Positions 1 through 6,583 of a stretch of DNA of 10,694 nt are shown here, piece after piece. Position 1 is the stretch's first letter; every line of letters begins with the position of its first letter. The notes beneath the pieces are model-generated. The model saw only the letters and a program-made list of their open reading frames with translations, was not told where the DNA came from and did no database searches. This DNA is from an uncultured Clostridia bacterium (GTDB taxonomy: Bacteria; Bacillota; Clostridia; TANB77; CAG-508): the NCBI GenBank assembly GCA_944388615.1, contig CALXJL010000047.1, positions 1 through 10,694 on the forward strand, in the 5' to 3' direction. Position numbers and translations under genes: made by a program.

Positions 1-26
1 AGATTGCCGGAATTTTGATGCAAGAC

Positions 27-59
27 TAAATTCCAGTTTTAAAATAAATCTGGAATTTA
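27..59. terminator. Possible terminator hairpin upstream of the ctsR promoter
   Basis: A perfect 10-bp inverted repeat (TAAATTCCAG at 27-36 against CTGGAATTTA at 50-59) encloses a 13-base loop and is followed by ACTTTT. It could end transcription from a gene left of the window, before the ctsR promoter begins. The stem is AT-rich and the T tract is short, so termination would be weak. No gene end is visible in bases 1-26 to confirm what it would serve. Confidence 0.35.
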
Positions 60-100
60 CTTTTGCAATTAAATAATAAGAGAAAAAAATAAAAAAAGTG

Positions 101-129
101 TTGACAAATGTTAATAATGTTATTATAAT
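101..129 (+). promoter_or_regulatory. Sigma-A promoter of the ctsR-mcsA-mcsB-clpC operon
   Basis: A perfect -35 box TTGACA (101-106) and a perfect -10 box TATAAT (124-129) are separated by the ideal 17 bases. Transcription should start near 136, directly in front of the CtsR operator. This placement also rules out the in-frame ATG at 132 as the ctsR start, because that codon lies at or before the transcription start. Confidence 0.93.
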
Positions 130-138
130 ATATGCGAA

Positions 139-161
139 GGTCAAAGAAAGTCAAAGTCAAA
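139..161 (+). promoter_or_regulatory. CtsR operator (heptad direct repeat)
   Basis: GGTCAAA (139-145), GAA, AGTCAAA (149-155) matches the published CtsR box (A/GGTCAAA-NAN-A/GGTCAAA) at every fixed position. A third AGTCAAA (155-161) overlaps the last base of the second heptad. The site covers about +3 to +25 relative to the predicted transcript start, so bound CtsR would block RNA polymerase. It implies autorepression of the operon, relieved by heat or other protein stress. Confidence 0.92.
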
Positions 162-179
162 TCAAAAAAGGAGAATAAC

Positions 180-636
180 ATGAAAATTACGGATATGATA
201 GAAGAATTTATAAAAGATTTATTTGATGATCAAAATGATTCAATAGAAATACAAAGAAATGATTTAGCAGAATATTTTAATTGTGTGCCATCACAAATAA
301 ATTATGTTATATCAACAAGATTTAAACCATCACTTGGATATTATGTAGAAAGTAGGAGACGGTGGAGGAGGATCTATAAGAATAAAAAAAATAACAACAA
401 CTAAGAGTAGTTATTTAATGCATATAGTAGCTAGTGTAGGTGATAAAATTTCTGCTCAAGAAGTATCAATATTTATTAGTAATTTTTTATCTTATAATAT
501 GATAACACCAAAAGATGCTAAATTATTAAAAGTTGCTACAAGTGATAATGTTCTTGTCTCTTTAGATAAAGAAACTAAAGACAAAATAAGAGCAAATATA
601 TTTAAAAACATGCTCATAAATTTAGTAGAAGATTAA
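180..636 (+). CDS. ctsR: CtsR, transcriptional repressor of class III heat-shock genes; coding frame broken by +1 at base 360
   Basis: CtsR is a dimeric winged-helix repressor of clp genes; McsB and heat inactivate it. The ATG at 180 is preceded by AAGGAG (168-173) at 6 bases and starts MKITDMIEEF, as in known CtsR proteins. Residues 1-60 contain the helix-turn-helix (NCVPSQINYVISTRF) and lead into GYYVESRR, which normally runs straight into the tetraglycine wing that senses heat and enters the minor groove. Here the frame shifts exactly there: frame 0 (180-359) continues only to a stop at 402-404, while the frame starting at 361 encodes GGGGSIRIKK and the rest of the C-terminal dimerisation domain, ending at 636. 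Joined by skipping C360, the protein is 151 residues, the usual CtsR length. Nothing else looks decayed. It is first in the operon, 23 bases before mcsA. I infer that it is functional through recoding, or that one base is an error; a true recent null mutation is also possible. Confidence 0.9.
360..362 (+). other. +1 frame-break site in ctsR at an in-frame CGG codon
   Basis: In frame 0 the codons read AGT AGG AGA CGG TGG. Family alignment requires E-S-R-R followed by G-G-G-G, which is obtained by omitting C360, so that GGT GGA GGA GGA follows AGA. The hungry-codon layout (AGA, then CGG, then a glycine codon in the +1 frame) resembles the second break in this window at 4968-4970. An SD-like AGGAG (354-358) lies just upstream but overlaps the P-site codon, unlike the geometry of prfB frameshifting. 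Confidence 0.7.
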
Positions 637-659
637 ATTTAAGAATAGGAGTGATAAAT

Positions 660-1190
660 ATGAAATGTGAGAATTGTGGAAAAAAAGAAGCAACAGTTAA
701 ATATACACAAAATATCAATGGAAAGTATAGTAAAATACAATTATGTGAAGATTGTGCTAGAAAATTAGGATTAGATATGTTTGAAATGAATATGCCTATT
801 GATTTTTCAAGCTTTTTTAGTGATATGCTTAATGACTATTCAGGATTGGGACTATTACCAAGTTTTGAATCTAATACACAGGAAAAGTGTGAAAAGTGTG
901 GATTAACATATGAAGAATTTATGCATACAGGAAAAGTAGGTTGTATGAATTGTTATAATCAATTTAGAGATAAAATTGAACCAATATTAAGAAATCTACA
1001 TGGTTCTAGTTCACATGTTGGAAGAAAAGCAATTAATTTAAAACAACATATAAAAGAAGAACCACAAATAAATGAGAATTATAATGAAATACAAGAATTA
1101 CAAGAACAATTAAAACAAGCTATTAAAGAAGAAAAATATGAAGATGCAGCAGTGATAAGAGATAAAATAAAAAAATTAGAAAATAAATAA
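660..1190 (+). CDS. mcsA: McsA, zinc-binding activator of the McsB arginine kinase
   Basis: McsA binds McsB and stimulates its arginine-kinase activity, and takes part in CtsR regulation. The product has 176 residues (B. subtilis McsA is about 185). Two pairs of CxxC motifs form each zinc-binding half: C3/C6 with C29/C32, and C77/C80 with C95/C98. The C-terminus (about 138-172) is a UVR-type coiled coil (LKQAIKEEKYEDAAVIRDKI), the usual site for protein contacts in this family; ClpC carries a related segment in its middle domain. The ATG at 660 is chosen over an in-frame GTG at 651 because AGGAG (647-651) sits 8 bases before it and overlaps the GTG. It lies between ctsR and mcsB with gaps of 23 and 19 bases. 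Confidence 0.95.
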   Translation: MKCENCGKKEATVKYTQNINGKYSKIQLCEDCARKLGLDMFEMNMPIDFSSFFSDMLNDYSGLGLLPSFESNTQEKCEKCGLTYEEFMHTGKVGCMNCYNQFRDKIEPILRNLHGSSSHVGRKAINLKQHIKEEPQINENYNEIQELQEQLKQAIKEEKYEDAAVIRDKIKKLENK

Positions 1191-1209
1191 TAGGAAGAAG
1201 GTAGATAAT

Positions 1210-2226
1210 ATGTCAAATTGGTATTTACAAGGAGGAAAAGAATCTGATGTTGTTATAAGTACAAGAATTAGGTTTGCAAGAAATTTAGCAAATTATAGAT
1301 TTCAGGCTAAATATACAACTCAAGAAGCAAATAATATTTTAAATAAAATAAAAGAAATAACACCAAGTATAGGATATGGACTAAGATATTTTAATTTAAA
1401 AGATATAGATGATTTAACCAAAATTAGTTTAGTAGAAAAACATGTTATAAGTCCTGAATTCTTAAAAAATTATGAAAATAGAGCCATATTAATTAATGAT
1501 GATGAAAATATATGTATAATGATAAATGAAGAAGATCATTTTAGAATGCAATTTTTTGCAGCTGGTTTTAATATAGAAAATGTATATAATTTGGCGAAAG
1601 AAGTAGATGAAAAAATAGATTCTTTAATTGGTTATGCATATGATGAACAATTTGGTTATTTAACATCATGTCCAACTAATGTAGGAACAGGGATGAGAAT
1701 ATCAATAATGGTTCATCTACCAGGATTATTCTTAACCAAAAATATAAATAAAGTATTAAATGTAGTAAATAATTTTGGAATGAATATTAGAGGAATATAT
1801 GGTGAAGGAACGGAAAGTCAAGGTGATATATACCAAATTTCAAATAATCAATCACTAGGTATTAGTGAAAAAACAATAATAAAAAATACAAAAGCTATAA
1901 CAGAGAAAATAATAGAACAAGAAAGAACTGCAAGAAAAATTTTAACTAAAAATAGTATTGAATTAGAAGATAGAGTTTATAGATCATTTGGAGTACTTAG
2001 TAATGCTGTAAAATTGTCAACAGAAGAGGCAAGAGAATTAATATCAGATGTAAAATTAGGTACAGACTTAGGAATAATAAAAGAGTTAAATGATGCAAAA
2101 GTATTAAAAATGCAATTATATACAAAGCCTGCTAATTTACAAAAATATATAGGAAAAGAAATTGGAAAATATGAAAGACAAATAGCAAGAGCAAAAGTAA
2201 TTAAAGATATTATAAAAGAAAATTAA
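1210..2226 (+). CDS. mcsB: McsB, protein arginine kinase
   Basis: McsB transfers phosphate from ATP to arginine side chains, marking misfolded proteins (and CtsR) for ClpCP. It is built on the phosphagen-kinase fold. Visible signatures are the N-terminal nucleotide-binding STRIRFARN (17-25), the active-site segment TSCPTNVGTGMR with the conserved cysteine at C154, and RGIYGEGTESQGDIYQIS, all in the expected order. Its 338 residues are slightly fewer than the roughly 360 of B. subtilis McsB; the difference lies mainly at the C-terminus. The pArg-binding allosteric motif RDxxRA of that region reads R323-Q-I-A-R-A here, with Gln in place of Asp. The start ATG follows AGAAGG (1196-1201) at 8 bases. 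It is co-transcribed with mcsA and clpC. Confidence 0.96.
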   Translation: MSNWYLQGGKESDVVISTRIRFARNLANYRFQAKYTTQEANNILNKIKEITPSIGYGLRYFNLKDIDDLTKISLVEKHVISPEFLKNYENRAILINDDENICIMINEEDHFRMQFFAAGFNIENVYNLAKEVDEKIDSLIGYAYDEQFGYLTSCPTNVGTGMRISIMVHLPGLFLTKNINKVLNVVNNFGMNIRGIYGEGTESQGDIYQISNNQSLGISEKTIIKNTKAITEKIIEQERTARKILTKNSIELEDRVYRSFGVLSNAVKLSTEEARELISDVKLGTDLGIIKELNDAKVLKMQLYTKPANLQKYIGKEIGKYERQIARAKVIKDIIKEN

Positions 2227-2245
2227 AAAGAAGGGAGTGTTAAAA

Positions 2246-4696
2246 ATGACATACAAATTTACAAATAGTGCAGCTAAAGCTATTGAAATAGCTAATGATA
2301 TAGCAATGGAACTTGGACATGGATATGTCGGAACAGAACATATATTATATGGATTAATAGAAGAAGGAACAGGAGTTGCAAGTAAAGTTTTACAAAAGTT
2401 AGGAGCTACATCTGAAAAAGTTTTAGAAGATATAGAACAATTAATAGGTAGAGGAAGTTTAGTAAATAGTGAAATGACTATTGGTTTTACACCTAGGACA
2501 AAAAGAGTTATAGAGAATTCATTTAGAGAAGCTAGAAAATTAGGATCAGATTATATTGGAACAGAGCATATATTAATAGGTATAATGAGAGAAGGAGATA
2601 GTGTAGCTGTTAGAATAATGATGGATATGGATATTAATCCTCAAAACCTATATAATGAATTAATGAAAGTTATTAATTCAGATGAAGATATGGGAATTAG
2701 TAGTGATGAAAGTACGGAAAAAATTAAAGGAAGAGGTAGTTATAATTCTACCCCAACATTAAATCAATTTGGAGTAGATCTTACTCTTCAAGCAAGAGAA
2801 GGAAAATTAGATCCTGTAATAGGAAGAAGTGAAGAAATAGAAAGAGTAATTCAAATTTTATCTAGAAGAACAAAAAATAATCCATGTTTAATAGGAGAAC
2901 CAGGAGTAGGAAAAACGGCAATAGCTGAAGGATTAGCACAAAAAATAGTATCAGGTGATGTCCCTGAAATGCTAAAAAATAAACGTGTTGTTAGTATAGA
3001 TATATCTAGTATGGTGGCTGGTGCAAAATATAGAGGAGATTTTGAAGAAAGAATAAAAAAATCTTTAGCAGAAGTGAAAAAGGCTGGAGATGTAATATTA
3101 TTTATAGATGAAATTCATACAATAGTGGGAGCTGGTTCTGCTGAAGGTGCAGTAGATGCAGCAAATATATTAAAACCATTGCTTGCTAGAGGAGATGTAA
3201 ATGTGGTTGGTGCTACAACATTAAACGAATATAGAAAATATATAGAAAAAGATGCAGCATTAGAAAGAAGATTTAGTCCTGTCACAGTAAACGAACCAAG
3301 TGTAGAAGATACAATAAAAATTCTAGAAGGACTAAGAGATAAATATGAAGCACATCATAATGTAGAAATTACAGAAGATGCAATTAAAGTAGCTGTTGAT
3401 TTATCTACAAGATATATTACAGATAGGTTTTTACCAGATAAGGCTATAGATTTAATAGATGAAGCAGCATCAAGATTAAAAATGAGAACATATACAAGAC
3501 CTGATAATTTAAAAGAATTAGAAGACAAAATAGAAGAAATGGAAAAGGAAAAAGAAGAAGCAATACGAGTTCAAAACTTTGAAAAAGCCGCAAGTTTGAG
3601 AGATAGTATAAAAACAAGTAAAGAAAAATTAGAAAAAGATAGAAGTAAATGGGAAAATAAAAACACAAGAAGTGTTACAGCACTTACAGAAGAAAATATT
3701 GCAGAAGTTATATCATCATGGACAGGAATTCCTGTTCAAAAATTAACACAGGATGAAAACAAAAAATTAAAAAACTTAGAAGAAAATCTTCATAAAAGAG
3801 TAGTTGGACAAAATGAAGCAGTCGAAGCTGTGGCTAAAGCTATAAGAAGAGGAAGAGTTGGACTAAAAGATCCAAATAGACCAATAGGCTCATTCTTATT
3901 TTTGGGACCAACAGGAGTTGGAAAAACAGAATTATCTAAAGCTTTAGCAGAAAGTTTATTTGGAAAAGATGATTCTATTGTAAGAATTGATATGTCTGAA
4001 TATATGGAAGCACATAGTGTGTCTAAATTAATAGGTTCACCTCCTGGTTATGTAGGATATGATGAAGGTGGACAATTAACAGAAAAAATTAGAAGAAAAC
4101 CTTATTCTGTAATATTATTTGATGAGATTGAAAAAGCTCATCCAGATGTAATGAATATGCTTTTACAGATATTAGATGATGGTAGATTAACAGATGCACA
4201 GGGAAGAGTTGTAAACTTTAAAAATACAGTTATAATAATGACATCAAATATAGGGGCTAGAAGAATTACAGATAGAAAATCATTAGGATTTTCTAATACT
4301 TCAAAAGAAGATTCTCAAAAAGACTATGATAATATAAAAAAGGAAGTAATGGAAGAGCTAAAAAAAGAATTTAGACCAGAATTTCTAAATAGAATAGATG
4401 AGATAATAGTATTCCATAAATTATCAGATGAAGAAATTAGTCAAATTATAGACATAATGTTAAAACAAGTAGAAGATAGAATGAAAGATAATTCAATAAT
4501 TGTTAATATTGATAAATCTGTTAAAGAACTTATTGCAAAAAAAGGTATTGATATAAATTATGGTGCAAGACCTTTGAGAAGGGCTATCCAAAGTACAGTT
4601 GAGGATAAAATTGCAGAAGCAATTTTAGATGGAAAAATTAAACCTAATAAAAAGGCTACATTGATTGTAGAAAATGATGAAGTTAAAGTTAAATAA
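2246..4696 (+). CDS. clpC: ClpC, AAA+ unfoldase of the ClpCP protease
   Basis: ClpC is a hexameric ATPase that unfolds substrates, including pArg-tagged proteins, and feeds them to ClpP. The 816 residues match the family (about 810). The N domain carries two Clp repeats, each with GTEH; E31 and E107 correspond to the pArg-docking glutamates of B. subtilis ClpC. AAA-1 has Walker A GEPGVGKT (217-224) and Walker B with D288/E289. The middle domain (about 410-465) is a coiled coil containing a UVR-like motif, the site for adaptor binding. AAA-2 has Walker A GPTGVGKT (554-561) and Walker B with D626/E627. L680-G681-F682 is the loop that docks onto ClpP, so it is a protease partner rather than a ClpB-type disaggregase. 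The ATG at 2246 is preceded by AAGGGAG (2231-2237) at 8 bases; the in-frame GTG at 2237 overlaps that site and is unlikely. Last gene of the operon, followed by the hairpin at 4706-4726. Confidence 0.98.
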   Translation: MTYKFTNSAAKAIEIANDIAMELGHGYVGTEHILYGLIEEGTGVASKVLQKLGATSEKVLEDIEQLIGRGSLVNSEMTIGFTPRTKRVIENSFREARKLGSDYIGTEHILIGIMREGDSVAVRIMMDMDINPQNLYNELMKVINSDEDMGISSDESTEKIKGRGSYNSTPTLNQFGVDLTLQAREGKLDPVIGRSEEIERVIQILSRRTKNNPCLIGEPGVGKTAIAEGLAQKIVSGDVPEMLKNKRVVSIDISSMVAGAKYRGDFEERIKKSLAEVKKAGDVILFIDEIHTIVGAGSAEGAVDAANILKPLLARGDVNVVGATTLNEYRKYIEKDAALERRFSPVTVNEPSVEDTIKILEGLRDKYEAHHNVEITEDAIKVAVDLSTRYITDRFLPDKAIDLIDEAASRLKMRTYTRPDNLKELEDKIEEMEKEKEEAIRVQNFEKAASLRDSIKTSKEKLEKDRSKWENKNTRSVTALTEENIAEVISSWTGIPVQKLTQDENKKLKNLEENLHKRVVGQNEAVEAVAKAIRRGRVGLKDPNRPIGSFLFLGPTGVGKTELSKALAESLFGKDDSIVRIDMSEYMEAHSVSKLIGSPPGYVGYDEGGQLTEKIRRKPYSVILFDEIEKAHPDVMNMLLQILDDGRLTDAQGRVVNFKNTVIIMTSNIGARRITDRKSLGFSNTSKEDSQKDYDNIKKEVMEELKKEFRPEFLNRIDEIIVFHKLSDEEISQIIDIMLKQVEDRMKDNSIIVNIDKSVKELIAKKGIDINYGARPLRRAIQSTVEDKIAEAILDGKIKPNKKATLIVENDEVKVK

Positions 4697-4705
4697 GATT
4701 AAAAA

Positions 4706-4726
4706 GGGTTCCTATTAAAGGAGCCC
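4706..4726. terminator. Hairpin terminator shared by clpC and the feoB remnant
   Basis: GGGTTCCT (4706-4713) pairs with AGGAGCCC (4719-4726), with one G-T pair and a 5-base loop. On the minus strand the stem is followed by TTTTT, a canonical intrinsic terminator for feoB; on the plus strand only ATTT follows, so termination after clpC would be weaker. The feoB stop codon (4715-4717) lies in the loop, so the last codons of feoB form part of the stem. Confidence 0.8.
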
Positions 4727-4967
4727 ATTTAAATTATATATGCATGTTGTAATAAGACAAATTAGTATTCCACAAATAGTAGGGAGTATAAATGATAGTA
4801 TAGTCCATTTTATACTTCCAGTTTCTTTTTTTATTGTAAGCAAAGTAGTTCCACATGGGAAATGTAATAAGGTAAATATCATTACATTTATTGCAGTTAA
4901 TATAGTCCAACCATTTTGAATTAATAATTCTTTTACTGCAAATAAATTATCCATATTTAATAAAGCG

Positions 4968-4970
4968 CCG
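4968..4970 (-). other. +1 frame-break site in the feoB remnant at an in-frame CGG codon
   Basis: Minus-strand codons read AGT TAT ACT AAA GGT CGG CGC, and this frame stops seven codons after CGG. Skipping the C of CGG (base 4970) gives GGT GGC GCT TTA TTA AAT ATG GAT, that is S-Y-T-K-G-G-A-L-L-N-M-D. This keeps the residue spacing between MSY and the downstream NGWT segment seen in clostridial FeoB proteins and places Gly at the conserved glycine. An extra G in the GG of AAAGGTC would give nearly the same result (TKVGALL), so the exact base is not decided. Confidence 0.65.
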
Positions 4971-5634
4971 ACCTTTAGTATAACTCATTAAAATAATAGG
5001 TAGTACAATCTCATTTGCAGGTAATCCAAGAAGAAATGCAGTAAAAATATATCCATCTAATCCAATTATTTGTGCAAAAGGATTAAAGAAATTTGCAACA
5101 TAATCTAAAATACTAATATCATATAAATGTATATTGGCAAAAATCCATATAATTATTCCTGCAGGAATAGCAACTGTTAATGAACGCCCAAGAACAAATA
5201 GTGTTCTATCAAATAATGATCTAACTAATACTTGAATTATTTGTGGTTTTCTATAAGGTGGAAGTTCAAGCACAAATGAAGATTGTTCACCTTTTAGAAA
5301 AGTTTTGGATAGGAATTTAGACATAACAAGTGTAAGGAAAATTCCCAATAAAATAATTAGTAGTACAACAATACTTGATATTATTGAAGAAAGTGCGCCT
5401 GTAAAATAGGTTCCTATAAAAATTGTTGCAATTGTTATAAGAAAAGGGAATCTTCCATTACATGGTACAAATGCATTAGTTATAATAGATATCAGTTTTT
5501 CTCTAGGAGAATCTATGATTCTAGATCCAACCACACCGGCTGCATTACAACCAAATCCCATGCACATGGGAGTGACAATATGGTGGTTTTGGATGTACCT
5601 GCTTGAATGTTTTAGGAAAATTTTTGTAAATTTA

Positions 5635-5663
5635 TTTAAAATTATAAAGTTATATGATATACT
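5635..5663 (+). promoter_or_regulatory. Possible promoter of the nucleotidyltransferase-HEPN pair
   Basis: TATACT (5658-5663) is a good -10 box; TTTAAA (5635-5640), 17 bases upstream, is a poor -35 (four of six matches). The region is so AT-rich that this is only a candidate, but the pair is divergent from feoB and needs a promoter close by. Confidence 0.35.
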
Positions 5664-5686
5664 ATAAAAGAATTGAGGTGATATAT

Positions 5687-6022
5687 ATGCCAAACAATGT
5701 TCAACAAATAATTAATGAATTTTTAAAGAAAGTAAAAGCAGTATTAGACAATAGATTAAAACAAATAATATTGTATGGTTCATATGCAAGAGGAGATTAT
5801 AATAAAAGTTCAGATATTGATATAATGATTTTAACAGATTTAAATAATGCAGAAATAGAGCAATATAGGAATATTATATCAGATATAGCATTTGATATAG
5901 AATTAGAAACAGGTTTTACTATTTCTCCACTAATAAAAAATATTGAAAAGTATAATGATAGAATTGATGTGATACCTTTTTACATGAATGTTAGCAAGGA
6001 AGGAGTTATCTTGTATGGGTAA
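5687..6022 (+). CDS. Minimal nucleotidyltransferase (MNT domain, MntA-like)
   Basis: This is a 111-residue nucleotidyltransferase of the pol-beta superfamily (NTP_transf_2 type). The diagnostic GSx10DxD is present as G31-S32 followed by D43-I-D45, inside YGSYARGDYNKSSDIDIMI; the Asp residues bind the metal ions and NTP. Proteins of this class paired with HEPN partners can be antitoxins that add AMP to the partner (MntA-HepT), and other MNT proteins modify small molecules or RNA. The ATG at 5687 follows GAGGTG (5675-5680) at 6 bases; an upstream in-frame ATG at 5654 would lie inside the candidate promoter. Its last 8 bases overlap the HEPN gene, indicating translational coupling. The exact substrate cannot be told from sequence. 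Confidence 0.88.
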   Translation: MPNNVQQIINEFLKKVKAVLDNRLKQIILYGSYARGDYNKSSDIDIMILTDLNNAEIEQYRNIISDIAFDIELETGFTISPLIKNIEKYNDRIDVIPFYMNVSKEGVILYG

Positions 6023-6422
6023 AAAAATTACAGTAAATAGCTTTTCAAAATATAGATTAGATAGGGCAAAACAAGAATATAAAGTAGCTAATTTATTATA
6101 TAGAGAAAATCAATTATTAGCAGCCAATAATAGAGCTTATTATTCAATTTTTTATGCTATAAAAGCAGTATTAGCAATAGAGAAAAAAGACTTTAAAAGA
6201 CATAAAGATGTAATAGCGTATTTTAATAAAGAATATGTTAGTACTGAAATTTTCCCTAAAAAAATTGGAAGGAAGATTTCTCAAGCAAAATCCATAAGAG
6301 AAGATAGCGATTATGATGAAGAATATGAACCAAGTAGTGAAATAACAGCTTTGCAAATTGAAACTGCTAAGGAACTAATAGAATTAGTAGAAGAATATTT
6401 GAATAAATTAAACAATAAATAA
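6015..6422 (+). CDS. HEPN domain protein, partner of the nucleotidyltransferase
   Basis: A 135-residue, all-helical, highly charged protein with the pattern NNRAYYSIFYAIKAVL, then a single KRH segment and ARSIRE-like spacing (SQAKSIREDSDYDEEY) that marks the HEPN family (COG1895 type), usually encoded next to MNT proteins. In toxin-antitoxin pairs the HEPN member is the RNase toxin. However, the canonical RNase motif R-x4-6-H is not present: the only histidine follows an arginine directly, and no arginine sits 4-6 residues before it. It may therefore be a non-nucleolytic HEPN that presents nucleic acid or nucleotide to its partner. The ATG at 6015 has AGGAG (6001-6005) 9 bases upstream and overlaps the previous gene by 8 bases. 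An alternative upstream start is inside that gene and unlikely. Confidence 0.85.
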   Translation: MGKKITVNSFSKYRLDRAKQEYKVANLLYRENQLLAANNRAYYSIFYAIKAVLAIEKKDFKRHKDVIAYFNKEYVSTEIFPKKIGRKISQAKSIREDSDYDEEYEPSSEITALQIETAKELIELVEEYLNKLNNK

Positions 6423-6471
6423 TATAAAGTAGTTGCAAATAAAATATTTGTGATTAGATTATATAATTAAA

Positions 6472-6505
6472 AAACAGAGCAAGACTGTAACTTCCTACTC
6501 TGTTT
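6472..6505. terminator. Terminator between the HEPN gene and the M60 protease gene
   Basis: AAACAGAG (6472-6479) pairs perfectly with CTCTGTTT (6498-6505) around an 18-base loop. On the minus strand the stem ends in a run of T (CTCTGTTTTTTAATT), so it fits best as the terminator of the large protease gene that stops at 6584. On the plus strand it lies about 50 bases beyond the HEPN stop and could also end that transcript. The rest of 6423-6583 shows no gene with a start, apart from the possible tail described among the findings. Confidence 0.75.
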
Positions 6506-6583
6506 CGACTATGTAATTATATATTTAGTCTTTATCCTTTTTGGTTTCTTCTACTTTTAATTGATTGTTTTTATCTCTTTCAG

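Larger units (their letters stand above)
4715..5693 (-). pseudogene. feoB: feoB remnant: C-terminal transporter part of ferrous iron transport protein B, 5'-truncated and frame-broken
   Basis: FeoB is a membrane Fe(II) transporter with an N-terminal GTPase domain followed by membrane gate segments, usually 600-800 residues. Only about 300 C-terminal residues remain. Recognisable are MCMGFGCNAAGVVGSRIIDS, SPREKL, FVPCNGRFP, the gate segment PANEIVLPIILMSY, and after the break NGWT, LHFPCGTTLLTIKKETGSIK and a final membrane helix. The GTPase domain with its G motifs and the first gate are absent. The open frame reaches 5693, but convincing homology fades above about 5570, and the first residues are antisense to the leader of the next gene and would start with TTG and no ribosome site. 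A second lesion is a +1 break at CGG 4970-4968, beyond which the frame 4715-4954 continues the protein. Without the G domain it is unlikely to transport iron. No feoA lies nearby. Deletion or replacement by the neighbouring pair at 5687-6422 could explain the loss. Confidence 0.85.

Noticed and set aside
354..358. SD-like AGGAG before the ctsR frame break as a prfB-style frameshift stimulator
   Set aside because: In prfB the SD lies 3 bases before the slippery P-site codon. Here it overlaps the P-site AGA, and the AGA tRNA would re-pair badly with GAC, so the prfB mechanism does not fit.
3444..3668. Open frame antisense to clpC, rich in Leu and Phe
   Set aside because: It is the reverse image of the Lys/Glu-rich middle domain of clpC; AT-rich coding DNA gives Leu/Phe-rich antisense frames. 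No ribosome site or family similarity.
5580..5625. Additional frameshifts in the 5' end of the feoB remnant (other frames read pieces such as TFKQ and AGTSKTT)
   Set aside because: Short fragments in alternate frames are suggestive of FeoB, but the alignment requires several indels and two extra residues, so it cannot be separated from chance by eye.
6171..6356. Minus-strand open frame across the HEPN gene
   Set aside because: Antisense shadow of a conserved gene; Phe-rich sequence with no independent signals.
5643..6430. TATAAAGT at 5643-5650 and again at 6423-6430, flanking the MNT-HEPN pair, as target-site duplication
   Set aside because: An eight-base AT-rich match in such AT-rich flanks is expected by chance, and no transposase or terminal inverted repeats are present.
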